Positions 49,485 through 62,700 of a DNA stretch of 64,000 bases are shown one piece after another (the first letter of the stretch is position 1; every line of letters starts with the position of its first letter). The position numbers and the translations under genes were made by a program. The DNA comes from Galaxea fascicularis (taxonomy: Eukaryota; Cnidaria; Anthozoa; Scleractinia; Euphylliidae): positions 36,594,297-36,658,296 of the forward strand of contig OX419335.1 of the NCBI GenBank assembly GCA_948470475.1. The letters are read 5' to 3'. The notes below the pieces were generated by a model. That model was given only the letters and a program-made list of their open reading frames with translations, ran no database searches and was not told the DNA's origin.

Positions 49485-49700
49485 GGCGTGCGTTTCTCGA
49501 AACCCGGGAAACAGTTACTTTTCGGGTCTATTTCGGGTGCCATAATCTCCTACCTGTCTTGTAAACGACAACGTCTCCAGGTATGAAATTTTGCAACAAA
49601 TTTGCCCTTTCGTATCTTCAAATCATAGTAAAAGACTAGCTTTTCAGAATGAGAGGATCACAATTTTAGAAATGGTTTTTCGGTCCCGAAAAGTTTAGGT
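49485..49700 (+). mobile_element. TIR element Y, copy 2
   Basis: Matches the element at 23448-23672 in the same orientation: GTTTCTCGAAACCCGGGAAA at the left, a shared interior (TTGCAACAAATTTGCCCTTT, AATCATAGTAAAAGAC) and CGGTCCCGAAAAGTTT at the right. The right end is less complete than in copy 1. Confidence 0.55.
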
Positions 49701-49889
49701 ATTCTCAGTTCTTTTTTGGGTATTTAGTATCACACGTTTTATAATTTTGAAGTATATTAGTACCTAATGGGGAAGGCCATGTCAATTGAGACCTCTCATC
49801 ATGTCGGAATACTTCAATTTGTTGTAAACGTAAACTGTTGACCAAAATAGTCCAATTAAAGTTTCAGCGTCTCCTTTGGTGTGTGTTAG

Positions 49890-50128
49890 GTCTGGTTACT
49901 GTTACTGTTACTGGTTACTGTTACTGGTGACATAACGACATAACAACATAGTCATAATGACATAAAGAAAAGATCAGTTCTATCCTTATGTTGATATGTT
50001 CATGTTATGTTACTACTGTGCCGTTATGATGTGTTCTTCACACTAGAGACATAAACCATCAATACGAGGTCCTTTTTCGTCTGCTTGACCTTCCCATTAT
50101 GTCGTTACGTCGTAAATGGGAACCAGAC
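49890..50128. mobile_element. MITE with GTCTGGTT ends and ACGACATAA tandem motifs
   Basis: GTCTGGTT at the left and AACCAGAC at the right bound 239 bases. Inside are (GTTACTG)n near the left, CATAACGACATAACAACATA, and ATTATGTCGTTACGTCG near the right, which partly pair with each other. The end resembles that of the GATCG element (CTGGTTTCCAT versus CTGGTTCCCAT on the inverse strand), so the two families may be related. Confidence 0.5.
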
Positions 50129-53100
50129 TTTAAAGTTGCTTTAATGTCCTTAATTAAGTGGTATGGGCTTGTTAAACTTCTATAAGAAGTAAAACTCTTT
50201 TTGGTGCGTTGTTTGTGGAGATGATATAAAATTGAAATTGATAGATAATCTGGCTTGTTGTTATATCGGTGACGGCTTTAAAAAATTATTTACAGTTTCC
50301 ATTTAGCTTTTGTAACTGTTCATGAGTTTAGAAGTTAGGTGTGATATCCATTTGCTTCGGTAAAGAAAATTTAAACATACTGTTACAAAGCTTTTGGTGA
50401 AACTGTAAAGCAGTTTAATTAGTAACCGCGCAATTCTTCAACTTGGCGTATGGCAAAAAAAAAAAAAATAATAATAATATTAATAAGTAAGATTTTGTAA
50501 AGCAATCTCCATTTTCCTGACATTCAGTTCAGCAACAGTCAAACTTCTGTTTATTATTTTTTTTGAGGAGAATTACAGCTCCTTTTAAATTAGGGTAACA
50601 AAGTATGCTATTCGGTAAGACATGAAAATTATCAATTATTCAAAACAAAACGTTTTTGACCACAACATAGTTTCTTGTATAAATAGGCAAATTTTTGTGG
50701 GTTTACTTTAACAACGTGAATTATAAATTAGGGACTCATCTAAAACGTTCATACTGCGAATGAATACCTATTTAACTTGAACGAAACCATGCTGCCAAAA
50801 TTGCTTTGATCTGACTTTGATTTATAGTTTTTGTTAATTTCTCTTTCTTCGCTCACTTTTGTTCAATTTTCTCTTACATGTAAAAAACAGCTGCAATCAT
50901 CTTTTTTTTTTTTCGTTTTCGACTGGCAGGTTTCTGAAATCCCGACGGAACTCACAAAATTGGAAATGAAATGAATCCCCGAGATGTTTCCTTTTTCGCT
51001 TCTGACTTGATCATTAAATTTTCATTACTATCAGCAAGAAATAGTAACTCAATAGATCTGGAAAATTGGATTTCTCGTATCTTCCTGTCTTTGCACAATT
51101 AAACGATCTCGATCTCAAATACAATCAGAATTCTGCCACAAAATATACTGGACAACAAACCTGACTAGGATCTGTTTTTGTCCACTTCCAATCTTTGGTA
51201 ATGTATCTCCTGTCAAATTACTTTATATTTGTTTACGGGACGAATGCAGGTGGAAAACGATGTTTTCAATTTCTACAGCTGAAATTTATCCGAACTTGGC
51301 ACGTCCAGGGAATCTAATTAAGACTATATAATTTATTAATTAACGGGAAGCTAAATTTCTTTTCGGAATTTACTCTAGTGAATGACAGACCATTCGTTAA
51401 ATTTTCAGTTTATAGGTTATGCTGTTGTGTTGACCCCATCCATTGTAAAACAAGCCTCAATTTTAGGGAATTTTTCATTGGAAACATACAGATATTTCTC
51501 TTGTTAAAAAACGTTGAAAGTCTCATCATCAAGTGCACCAAATCTTGATTGTTTTTATCAGCTTTCCGGAATATAGTGTTTACTTTTCATTATGAAGAAA
51601 AAAGAAAACAAAAGTAACTGAAAACCCAAAATCCTCGGTCCATTTTAACCGATTCCCATCAGTGTTGAGTAACTTGCGGTGACGCTTTCAGTGGCCTGAA
51701 AGACTGATTTTCTTTATGCCCGCGCTAGGGAACCCATTTCACTGTTGCTTTCATCAGGATTGGCACGTGCCGCCACGCGACAGCCCTGAGGTCAGTACGG
51801 AACTCAACAAAAGCTTTAAGCTTTTGTTTAAACACCTTGCATATCGCAAGGAAAAATACTTATGTCTTTCAGATTTTAGAGTTTGTAAGAAATACCCAAC
51901 CCACAAGAACGAACGTATTAATCTTGTTAATTATCTCTAAACTGCCGAGTGATCAAGTCTTGCCACAGAATATATGCACACTGGAACTTCAGCGAAATTA
52001 AAAATGTTTCACAGACAATAAGTTGTGTAAATATAGTTCGCAACAATACGACTTGTGTACATCTTTCACTTCGTTGTTACCTTTCCAATCATCCAAACCG
52101 CCATAAGAAACAAATGGCGGACAGCGTGTCGACGCCGCAAATGGACGATAGACGCCCACGGACGACGTGATTACGTTTACAACGTTGACAAGAGTAAATC
52201 TTAGTATATATTTGAGATGTTCGCTTTTGCATCGATCAGTTTAAAAGGTTTTAGCTGTCAAAGGCGTTAGTTTTTAATAATTTTTGGGAAAACTAACGCA
52301 TGCGCGAAGGTCGGTTATTTCATTGCCACCTTGTGAAGTGTTGAACGAGGCATCGCCTTTCATTTCACCTGAAATCGTTGAAACAAAATGTATTAAGTAG
52401 ATATTTTTTACGCCGTATTCATCAAGAGAAGTAAACTTCAGCTATCTTTGTTTCACCCAACATTTTTGAAAGGACTCCATTTAATCCTTCTCTTTAGTCC
52501 AAAAACTTGGTGTGTAGCGCTTAGGTCTTGGCTACAATACACCTTTTAAGAGACACTAAACTTCTAAGAGGGGACACTATTCCCTCTCATCGAACTCACA
52601 AAAGGCATTGTTTGTAGATTTGAATTTGAATAGGGACAGTTCCCTTGATCGGAAACAACACTGACATACGGATGACGGTTACACGTGCGGGCTTATTCTG
52701 TTTGGGATCACGAGTCAAGTGCCATCATACCTCTCGAAGAACAACTTCCTTATTTAAATGCAATTTGCACAGACACATCGGAAACGGGCCGCTATTCCGC
52801 GAGTCCTCCCAAGTTTAAAAGTCAAATGATGGATTTAGACAGGGCGCCTCGGTAGAGAGAGAGAGAGGCAATTCACCTGTTTCCCAAGACTAAGCATATG
52901 GAAATTACTATGCAATATTCAAATAAAGGCTCTATTTCAGGAGGGGTTCCAAACTTAAAAATACACAGCTGCAACACTAGCGAGATGTTTAGCTGGAGGT
53001 GCGGGCAAGTATTCACCGCAATGAGCTAAGCTGGGCACAAGACATTCCTCATCAATTTTACAGATCCTTCAATTCAGGAAAGAAAAAACGCACGCGTGTT

Positions 53101-56100
53101 TTTACTCAGCCGGGCACATGTTTCAAGATCCTTTCCAGGTAACTGAAGAGTGATGCAGTTTTAACGAAGTTTGAAAGATTTCCCGATCCCTTTTTGAATT
53201 CTTGGCTCTTGCAAAATATGCTGGCTTAAAATGTTGTACTCTAACGAATAAGCTGGGGTTGAATTGTTCAGATTTCCTCTTAAGTTTCACAATTGATGAT
53301 CCTTGTTCTTATAGCATTGAATACGCACAACGAGGTACACAGGCAAATTTCTATTATATGGTCAATCGATTTTAATTCAAACTCCAAACGCTGTTTTACT
53401 TTTTTAAATATCAACCAGTGCATGTGAGGCCAAAGTGTTAATCAGCGAGCGTTTATGGTGAGCTTGAACAAAAATATGGTAAAAAAAGTGGGAAAATTAG
53501 TGCTTTCAGTTAAGTCTCGCAAACACACGAAGATTCCTTGTGCGCCCGTTTCGCATATCTAAGGACGGAATTCCGTTTCCGAGTCTAGCATTATTACAAC
53601 GAAAAAACGCCAGAGATTAGTTTGCGGTAATTTAAACTAAGTTCACCTGCACCTCATTTTTATTTCGGAAATATCATAACTGAAGCGAAACATATCATTT
53701 TCTGAAATGTTTAGTTGCCGAGGGTGTTAGGCTGCATTAATTTGGCACAGAACTCGGTTAAACAGCGACGCACTAAACTACCTAATTACAACCTGAGCTG
53801 TGTGTTTTTGAGATTCCATAATTTGAAACAGAATTTTATTTTCCTTTCCCTTATCTGTTAGTGGCATGACATTTTCTAAAAACATAAACGAATGTTTAAC
53901 GCACAAAGTACTTTTTCTCTAGTTTGTTTTTGTCTAATCGTTCTTTTCGTTCGACCGATCTCTTACGACTCCAACTATCGCCATTAATCAGTGAAAAAGA
54001 TAGTTCAAATGAGCGAAGAATCATGTTCTTGTTATCGGATAAATTAGCTGAACTTTTACATCTGTTTTTGGTTAAACGGTGTTTAATCTTGAGTGTTATA
54101 TTGTTTTCGTTCCAGAACAGTCATTCTATTTTTATTTTTAGATCTGTCTAAAAATCTTGCTTAAAAAAGTTGAATATCATACTCGACCAACAATTCGTAC
54201 ACTTCTCTTCTTAACTGAGGGTGCCGAAAGTCTTTAACTCCGACCGACAAATTTAAACCCAGCCGTTCGTTTCCGTTCGTTCGTCCGCAGGAACGCGTAC
54301 CCTAAATATGTTTCAGAGAGCCGGCGGGTCTTCTTGTTTTAACTCATACTCGAAATCTTACGTTCCTTCAATTTTTTTTTCGACTCTGCAATGCGGTTCA
54401 TGTACCAAGAGGCAAAGCAAGACAAAGAACACAAGAGATGGAAACAAACACAGCAAAAATGCTGTTTAATTTATTATTTGGAAGAGTGGGATTAAATTTT
54501 CAATATTTTGATAACCAAAACCCCCCTTTGACAAGGCAATAAGTCTAAAATGATTATGTCTTGGTTTTTAGTCAAATTTTACATTTTTCAATGTCATTCG
54601 ATGTCAGCTTGGTTCATCTATTAATCTTCAGTATCTTTTTCGCTTATTTACCGGGCAGTAGGTGGTATTTTAGGGAACAAAGATAAATATAATTTCGATC
54701 TGCCTTAAGAAGGAAGGAATTATGACCTGAGGATTAAAGTATTTCACGGTGCGTTTTGCTTTTAATTTTGTTACCTGCAGAGTCTTAGTAATTATTATAA
54801 AATAAGAAAGTTATTTGAAACAAGTACAAAATTGACACGCTTACCTCAAAGATATTTCAACGCGCTTTCAAACGAAGAGGAGTAGAGATTTGTACGAGTT
54901 AATTCTGTGCTAGTGTGGCACAATTTAAGACTATTATTCTTAAAACAAATTAAGAACATTTGTTTTCTGTACGTTTAAACTCAAAATTTTACAGAACTTA
55001 AGCGCGATTAATTTTTGAACGCTGAACAGAGTTCTTTGGCGATCGAATTGAATAACAGGTGAAATGTAATCGATTTCAAAAACTTGTCAATTATGTCAAA
55101 AGGTAAACAGTTTGGGTCGATTTTCCACATGTCAAATGTTCTTTATATTGCTTTGTCCTTTTAAGCCCTATTGTGTTCACTTTCAAGGCTGTTAGCATAG
55201 AATGAATGGGTTCTTCGAACTCTTTTGTTGTAACAGAATTAACAAAACATCATCAAATATTCGTAGCACAATAGTTGTTCCAATATTGAGTTTGAAGAGC
55301 GAAAGAAAGAAGCGTCACAACTACGTTGAGCTATTCTCGAGCAACTGCTTTACGCTTACAAGGCTCTTATTTTCTTCACTTGCAATCTTATCAGATTTAT
55401 TAAAAGTAAACATAGATGAAAAACGGAAATATAAGTAACAATGATGTATCAAACGCGGAACCCAGTCTAATGTTTATTCCCAAACGTCAATCAACACTCT
55501 CGAAGAAACCTGATTGGTTGTGCGGTGGCGAAACTGGCCTTCAAACTGCTGTGTTTAGAACCAAGTCGTTTTCCACTTGTCTTGCTGAGCGCACGAGCCG
55601 GCCTTCAATGCACTTCAAGTTTAACTATGTAACGGATTTTCTTTCTCAGCGTGAAGCAGAGCCAAACCATCCATTTAGGAAAACAACACCTGTGTTATTT
55701 ATGCTGGTTAGAGCGTCTAATTATAACCCGTCAAGGTCCACTTGATATCCCGCAAATTGCATCGATCTATCTGCACTGTCCACCACTAGCTGGTAGATGA
55801 CACTGAGGTAAATCGCGACTAGTACTGAACGCTTAACTATATTGACTTAATCGGCGATCGAAATCTCTCCAAGTTTATTCAGTCGAGCTTGATTACACTG
55901 ATCCAAAATTCCCTGATCTTGTAAGTATTCGAATATCATAATGTGGTTATTGTTATATGTTAGTGGCAAATGATTGAAACGCCCAGGAAGCGAATGGAAA
56001 ATGCATAGTTCAAGAGTCCCTTTTAACTCGATAAACTTTTTTGCCAGGCGGTCGGAAAGACATGTGATCATGACCCAACGAAGAAGATCGAGATTGCAAG

Positions 56101-56784
56101 ATAGAATTCAGAGTTACATCTCGTCTTCTTAAAACTCTTTTCCTGAAATGTACTGTCTCGGAGCGCTTGTAATCGGTGCATAACTAAATTAGCACTGAGT
56201 ATATGTTAATTCTTGTTGATTCAGTCCAAATCGGGGCATCACAACAAATCAGTTATGGTAACTGTATACCCTTCAGTTTTATTCAAAGGTGTTTTCTCGG
56301 AAACGTAATTCGTTATTAAGGTCACTCAAAAACACAAACGTTGTGACCAGTTAGATTGCCCAAGGACACCACAAATGCTTAACAGATATACGGAACTAGA
56401 CTTTATAAGATTTTCCTGGATTTGATCTAGTTCAAAGAAGGTATATCTGTTGAGACGCTGGTAGGTCTTATTAGCAAAGCAATCTGAGTAAAATATAACC
56501 AACTGTGGGCTTATAAGTCAAGTGTTTCTTCCAATTTTGGAAACGGTCGAATGGCTGCAAAGTTGGAGCTTCCCACAGCGCTCAGGTAACCGACAAAGCA
56601 AGCTGGCCAACTAATTGTAGTATGTCGAACTTGGAGGTCGAAAACTTCAGACCCCACTGATACCTTACCATATACAATATTAAGACAATTAACCACATTC
56701 AAGAGTAACTATTTGTAAATGGATAAACACGATGGTTTGTTTTTTGTACGATTTCTTGAACGGTTCGTTTTGTTTCATTCTTAG
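50129..56784. other. Upstream region of Lhx2/9, no gene recognised
   Basis: Over 6 kb of AT-rich DNA without convincing exons or TIR elements on either strand. A short Kozak-like frame (ATGGCGGACAGCGTG, 52113 onwards) runs only 18 codons and has no donor I trust. An upstream non-coding exon of Lhx2/9 probably lies here, because its first coding exon begins at an acceptor. The absence of repeats compared with the rest of the window fits regulatory DNA, but that is inference. Confidence 0.45.
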
Positions 56785-56787
56785 AGC

Positions 56788-59700
56788 ATGCCGTCGGCCG
56801 ACCAACTAAGTCTCGATGAAAAGCCCTCCTTTTGCGCCGGTTGTGGAGGAAGAATCGTGGATCGGTTCTACCTGATGGCAGTTGATCGCGATTGGCATGC
56901 AGAGTGTTTGAAGTGCAGCGAATGCAGTTTACGACTGGATAATGAGCTGACTTGTTTCACGAAAGATGGAGAAATACTTTGTAGAGAAGACTACTACAAG
57001 TAAGCAGACTTCAAATATCTTCAAAGTTTGCCCTACATCAAGTTGTTGCTGTCACTAGCTAAAAAATTCGATCTATCTTTGGTCTCCTACAAATAGCCGA
57101 ATATATACTTCCCGAGGAGTAAATAGTTCCTCTTGATCGAAGATAACATCGAAGGTGATTAGATATTAAACACAGCCTGTTACACCATGTTTGATAATTC
57201 TGCAGGCAAGTATAAATTGATCTAACCCAATCTGACCAAAGTATACTTTATATTCGTACTGATTCCATTTACAAACAGAGCTCAATATTCAGGTGACAAG
57301 TAAATACATGACATGAAAATTTCAGCATCGTCGAAACAGTTGAATTCAACCTTTCTTTGATTTGACACCACGAAATATATACTTTTATTTGCACATAGAG
57401 TTGAGGTATATCTTAAATGTTATTATTCAACGATAACACAGTTCATGATTTTCCCAAAAAATTGTAAACATACAATAATATTTTCTAGCTTTTTTCAAGT
57501 AGTTGTTATATGTTTGTTTGGTGATTTGTGAGAATTTGCTTTTGTCTGACAAATCGGTGATGATATTATTCTAAGAGGGTTCCCTATACCACCTTGGAAA
57601 ATGCATTCACGTAAAAATATTGAGACTGTTCACGCGTCACGGATAATTCCCAAAATTCGCTCACGTTCACGATAAAGCAAATATCGGCAATCACGAATCA
57701 CGAATGAACAAATAAACCTAAATCACGTTTCACGAGAAAAAAATAGTCCTAATCACGTCTCACGAAAAAAGTATAGGGGACCCTCTTCTAAGATTCTGAG
57801 CCTGAAACAGATAGCGGCAAGTACAAAACTTTCATCAAACCCGCTATACAGCTTTTCCCGCGTTTATTTTGATAAACTCCCAAAAAAATTATTTTGTTAC
57901 CAAATACCCTATGAACGCCTCTGTCACCTCTCAAGAAAACATGATTTGTCCTTAGGCAAGGAGGACCTAAGATATTATATCGAAGAAAGCACAATCTTCG
58001 GCATCTCTGTGAACGAAAAATCATTGTAAACAATGAATTTTGTTACCATTTTTTCAGGATTTATCAGGGAATGTTGTTGCGCCTTGTGCGATAGCATATT
58101 TATCTTGGTTAATTAAGGGCATTTGTTTCTGGTGCCATCGAGACTGTAAAACAAGGAAAATAAGTCTAATTGTACCCATACTTTTAAGATATTCCTTTAT
58201 TTCAATATTCAACATTCAATGCGAGAAAATAAGAACCCATTCCACCTGTTATAATGAAAGTGACTTGGAAGAGCCAGCAGGCTGTTGTCAAAAGCTTTAT
58301 TTTGTTTTGCTTGTTGATATCTTGAGTACAAAAGAGAAAATAAGATCGAATATACAAGGAAAGCTTCATCTGGATTCCTTGGTGAATTTCGGAGCCAACG
58401 CATTCTGCATCGTTGTCAAACACAGCTTTTAGTCCTGAGTGGAATCAGTGCAGAGAAAATTGAATAATTAAATAAGTACCGCTCAGAATCCCCTTCGCCT
58501 TCGTTCGTATTTTCGGAGTAATACTGAATGAAAAGTTTCGAGGAAGAAGTTATACGTAAAATCGATCATTGATTTTAATCAGCATCGATACTGGCAACTG
58601 ACAAAAGTTTAAGCTTTGCTGCGACTTAATTCAGTTATAACTGATGAAAAGACATGACAGGTTAAATTTTTTGAACGTCGTGTTTCTAGCCGCTTTTCTC
58701 TTGGTATTAATGAAGAATGAAATAAATTGGCACGTAAACCATGGAGTTAATGGCTCTTGAGGCTAATTTCTGCTTACTGGTACTTTTTTAAAGTAAAAAA
58801 CAGTGGGAACTAAGAAACAGCGGAATAATTAATGGGTGAAGCAAGGACAACTTAAATAGCCAATGATTTTGTAAGCATCAACAACTTTTAATTATCCGCT
58901 GAAAAGGCACAGGAACTTAAAATTCAGAAAAATAGCTTACAAATTTCTTGTAAATTTTTGCAGTCATCGTATTAGGACCCTCATTTGATGGCCTCGCGAA
59001 AGCCTGGGTGAGAGGCATACAACGACTTTCTTAAGGGGGCACTTCCCGTTAAATGCCTTGTTTTCCGTATATTTCAGGACTTTTACCCCAAAATATCGGC
59101 TCGATTTCATTCTATCAAAAAATGACTCCATTAGGTCCTTCCTATAGTAGATATTTGTGAAGTTTTTGATGATCTTTGAATTGTTTTGAAAGAATAAAAG
59201 TTTATAAGGGGGTGGGGGGGGGGGAAAGGGGAGTTGAAAATTACGGAAAACTGGAAATATTGAATTTGAAGTTGGTTTAAAATGGAAATTTAAAGGGAAT
59301 AATTAGTAGACAAAGGCCAGATAGTCCATTACCAGACAACAAAGTGCCCCTGAGTCCGCTAGTGGAATAACTGGATTATGTGAATATACTTTTCTATCCT
59401 TCTGTCTTTCATGCTTAATTTACCCCATTTACCCACAGATGCAACCAGAATGCCCCCTTAAGCAAACCATTTCAAAAAACGTAAAGAAATTTTGTAATTT
59501 TATCCTATTAAAAACTGAAACGATCAATTTGACCCAAATTGTTATCCATGTCTCAATGCTGAATTTTGATTTAGCTATTAACTGAATTATCTAAATACTG
59601 AAAACGTGATTATTGGCTTAATGTGAAGCTAAAATATGATCCAATGACGATTTTATAACGTGTGAAAAATAGTTGCTGCCTGCCTTTTAAATTGGTCAAT

Positions 59701-62700
59701 TCTCGCTTAAATTCCTTCATGTTAAAGAAACCATTTTCGGTTCTGATTCAATTTTGTTTTCATTCTCACGGATATTCATTTTGGTTTGCAGAGATTGACA
59801 ATGGAATCTTGTAAGTCACGGTAAAATCGCTCTATCTTGCCAGACCCTAATCCTTACCCTTACCCTTTTTTGTATGCAAATATTTTTGTGTTTTGTCCGT
59901 ATGCGTTAAAATCAGTTCATTTGTCGTACATTGAGCTGTTGTATTAACCATTCACTGACCACTGTATTGTGACATAAAGTTAAACTCCAGTTAACTTGTG
60001 ATTCTAAAGAATGGCTAAAGTTTCTATATTTGGTACTGTTTCATTTGTTGACACCAAGCTGATTATAGTTTAGTCGGCGAGTGTTGCTAGAGTAGGCGCT
60101 AGCCGAATTAGACCAACACTGGCTAAATAAAACATTTTCATTGAGTCAATCACATGTAATTCAAATGTATCTTTTTATTTTCATTCAGGCGCTTTTCAGT
60201 AAAGAAATGTGCAAGCTGCAATCAGGGAATCTCAAGCAAAGAGCTCGTAATGCGCGCCCGTGAGCACGTTTACCACATCAGCTGTTTCGCCTGTGATCGC
60301 TGCAAGCGAATATTAGCAACTGGAGAGTACTTTGGCATGCGCGGAATGCGAATATACTGCAAGGCAGACTACGAAGTTCTACTCCGAGAAGAAGCACAAG
60401 TCTTGAAAGCGACGCTCGGTTCATCTTCGGCGAAAGGCCGTCCGAGAAAGAAGAAAATTTCCGTGCCTTTGGAAGGCGTAACGACGCTACCAGGTGAGGC
60501 TTGCGAGAACAATTAGCGCTGATTATGTTATCCGGCTAACAATAACGGGTGATAATCAATTTTATTAATTGTGCTGATTACTCGAAACAACAGCGAGTCC
60601 TGCTTTTAGCATCTATTGTCTCTTGTGTGGCCGGCTTTCTGGACCTTTCTGTTGCTTATTGTGTTAAATGGAGATTTCAAGTGGAGTTTGATTCTTTTGT
60701 GTTAACTTGTCTCAGCTTGCTTGCTGTAGTACTTGTGTGGTGGTAAGAGAATAAATAAAATGCTGTATGGAACTGCAGTAAATTTGATTGTCTCGAGTAA
60801 ATTGCTAGAAGAAAAACAGTGCAAACTTTCACGAGCCTTTGGTCTCAAAAAAACTATCTCTGTGTTACTGAACCCTTAAGGCTCTCTGGCATTCTAAAAG
60901 TATTCGTACTCGCTGGCGACAAATTCAATCGAATGTAAGTAACTTATACACGTACTTTCTTGGCTTTAACGTTCAGTACTACTCATGAGATTTCATTGAC
61001 TCCTGTTTGAGTACCATTCTAGGCTCTTAAACAACTGCTTTTTTGTTTTGTTAAGAATTTGCCCGTAATTTTCAAGGACTTTACAATTTTACCAAACCAT
61101 CATTTGCACGTCAATGCTAATCTCTGCAACAAAGGGGCCGTTTTTCAAACGGAGTTCTGATTTAAAGTGGTTCTGCTGGCGAGCGGCCGAGGCATTATCT
61201 TATTAAAAGCACGAATAATAAACCTTACACCTGCCAGTGCTATTAACTGCAAAAGAAGAAGCTCACTGTTTGTCTGTGACTTGTAATCATACGGATTTGT
61301 GAGCGGAAAAATACGTTATTTGTCGCGGACAAGTGTTTATTATGCGCCCGAGTACTTAATTTGTTCTTTAAAATTGTTTTAAATCTCAAGATATTGCTGA
61401 TATTGGTCTACAATACATTTACCGCATTGTCCATGTTGTTTTTATGTACCGGCGAACAAACATTTACAACAGTCTCACTAAATCAATGAATCTCTTTGTC
61501 CGATTTATCTATACGTTTTACCATTAACCGCGTAAATGACGTGAGCTAACAGTTTGTGAGAGAAGTGTTGATTAAGGCTTAGTTCTACACTTAAAACCTC
61601 CATAAGCTATAAGCTACACGAAAGAAAATGGGTGTTCCGCCACGACTTTCGTGACGTCAGGGTTACGGACTCAAATCTCCAGCTCAAAGAGTTCTCTGTT
61701 AGTTTTTGTTCGGTTAAACGAAGTAATCTTTAAATTCACCCTCTGTTTGATGACTTTGAAAACGGTAAATTAACGTTGAGAAAAACATGTTCTGAACTAC
61801 TTCTCAAAAATATCTCTGAAAGAACAAGCTTAATTAGACCTCATGGCCCCGGCTAAACGGCCAAACATTTTCGTCCGGCATTATGTCTGAACGATCGATG
61901 CGACCGCCGAAAAACGGGTTCAGCGATCGCAGCGATCATATGGAAAGGCCTTGGTCTGCCACTTTAACGATCTTGGCGACTGCGATCGCCGCAATCACTG
62001 AGATAGAAAAAATTCTATCGCGGCGATCTTGGCGATCGCAGCGATCAAAATTCCGCAAATGGCCCTTGCTTCAAATTATATCGATCGCTGGTTTTTGCAG
62101 CGATTGATTGTCTTATCTCTTTTTTTTCCCGCGATCGAAGCAACTGCAACGATCGTGGCGATCGTATCGATCACCATGAGAGCCGGCCGGTCAAACATTT
62201 TCTACCGACCGGATTTTCAGTTTGCGTGATTTTGGGTTTCGCCCATTGCTTGTGCAGGATTAAACAAATAACAATAATAAAAGTACTGTGTTTATAGCGG
62301 AAGTGCACTTAGCTATCCAAGGTAGTTTACAGGCACTCCACTTAAATCCAAAGAAATAAATAATTCAAATAAACTTAACATGATAAGAATCCTAACCGGT
62401 GGGAGGCAAACCAGTTGGCTATTTACAAGGATGATCAAGGAGTTGAACCAGGCACTTACCCAGAACACCAGCTAGTGGCCAGAGCGGGATTTGAACCCGG
62501 GTCACCGTATTGAAATCAAGCGCCCAAAACCGGCTCGGCCATCCTGCCTCCCTAATATAATTTTTGACTTTGGATTTTGAATTCTGATTTTTTTTGCAGG
62601 TGCATGACTTTTTCTTTTCCTTGAATTTTTCTCTTGTTTTGTTTTTGTTTTACTTTGCATGACTTTTATGGCTTTTTCCCCATCCTCCATGACTTTTCTG

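Noticed and set aside
52113..52170. Possible first exon beginning ATGGCGGACAGCGTG
   Set aside because: Only 18 codons to a stop, and no donor or downstream partner that I trust.
58040..58432. 130-codon open frame on the plus strand in Lhx2/9 intron 1
   Set aside because: No recognisable domain, cysteine and hydrophobic pattern looks random, no splice context, and overlapping minus-strand frames are equally long.
62470..62553. tRNA gene on the minus strand
   Set aside because: A and B boxes are present, but the stems are degenerate and the sequence continues into a SINE body with a simple-sequence tail.
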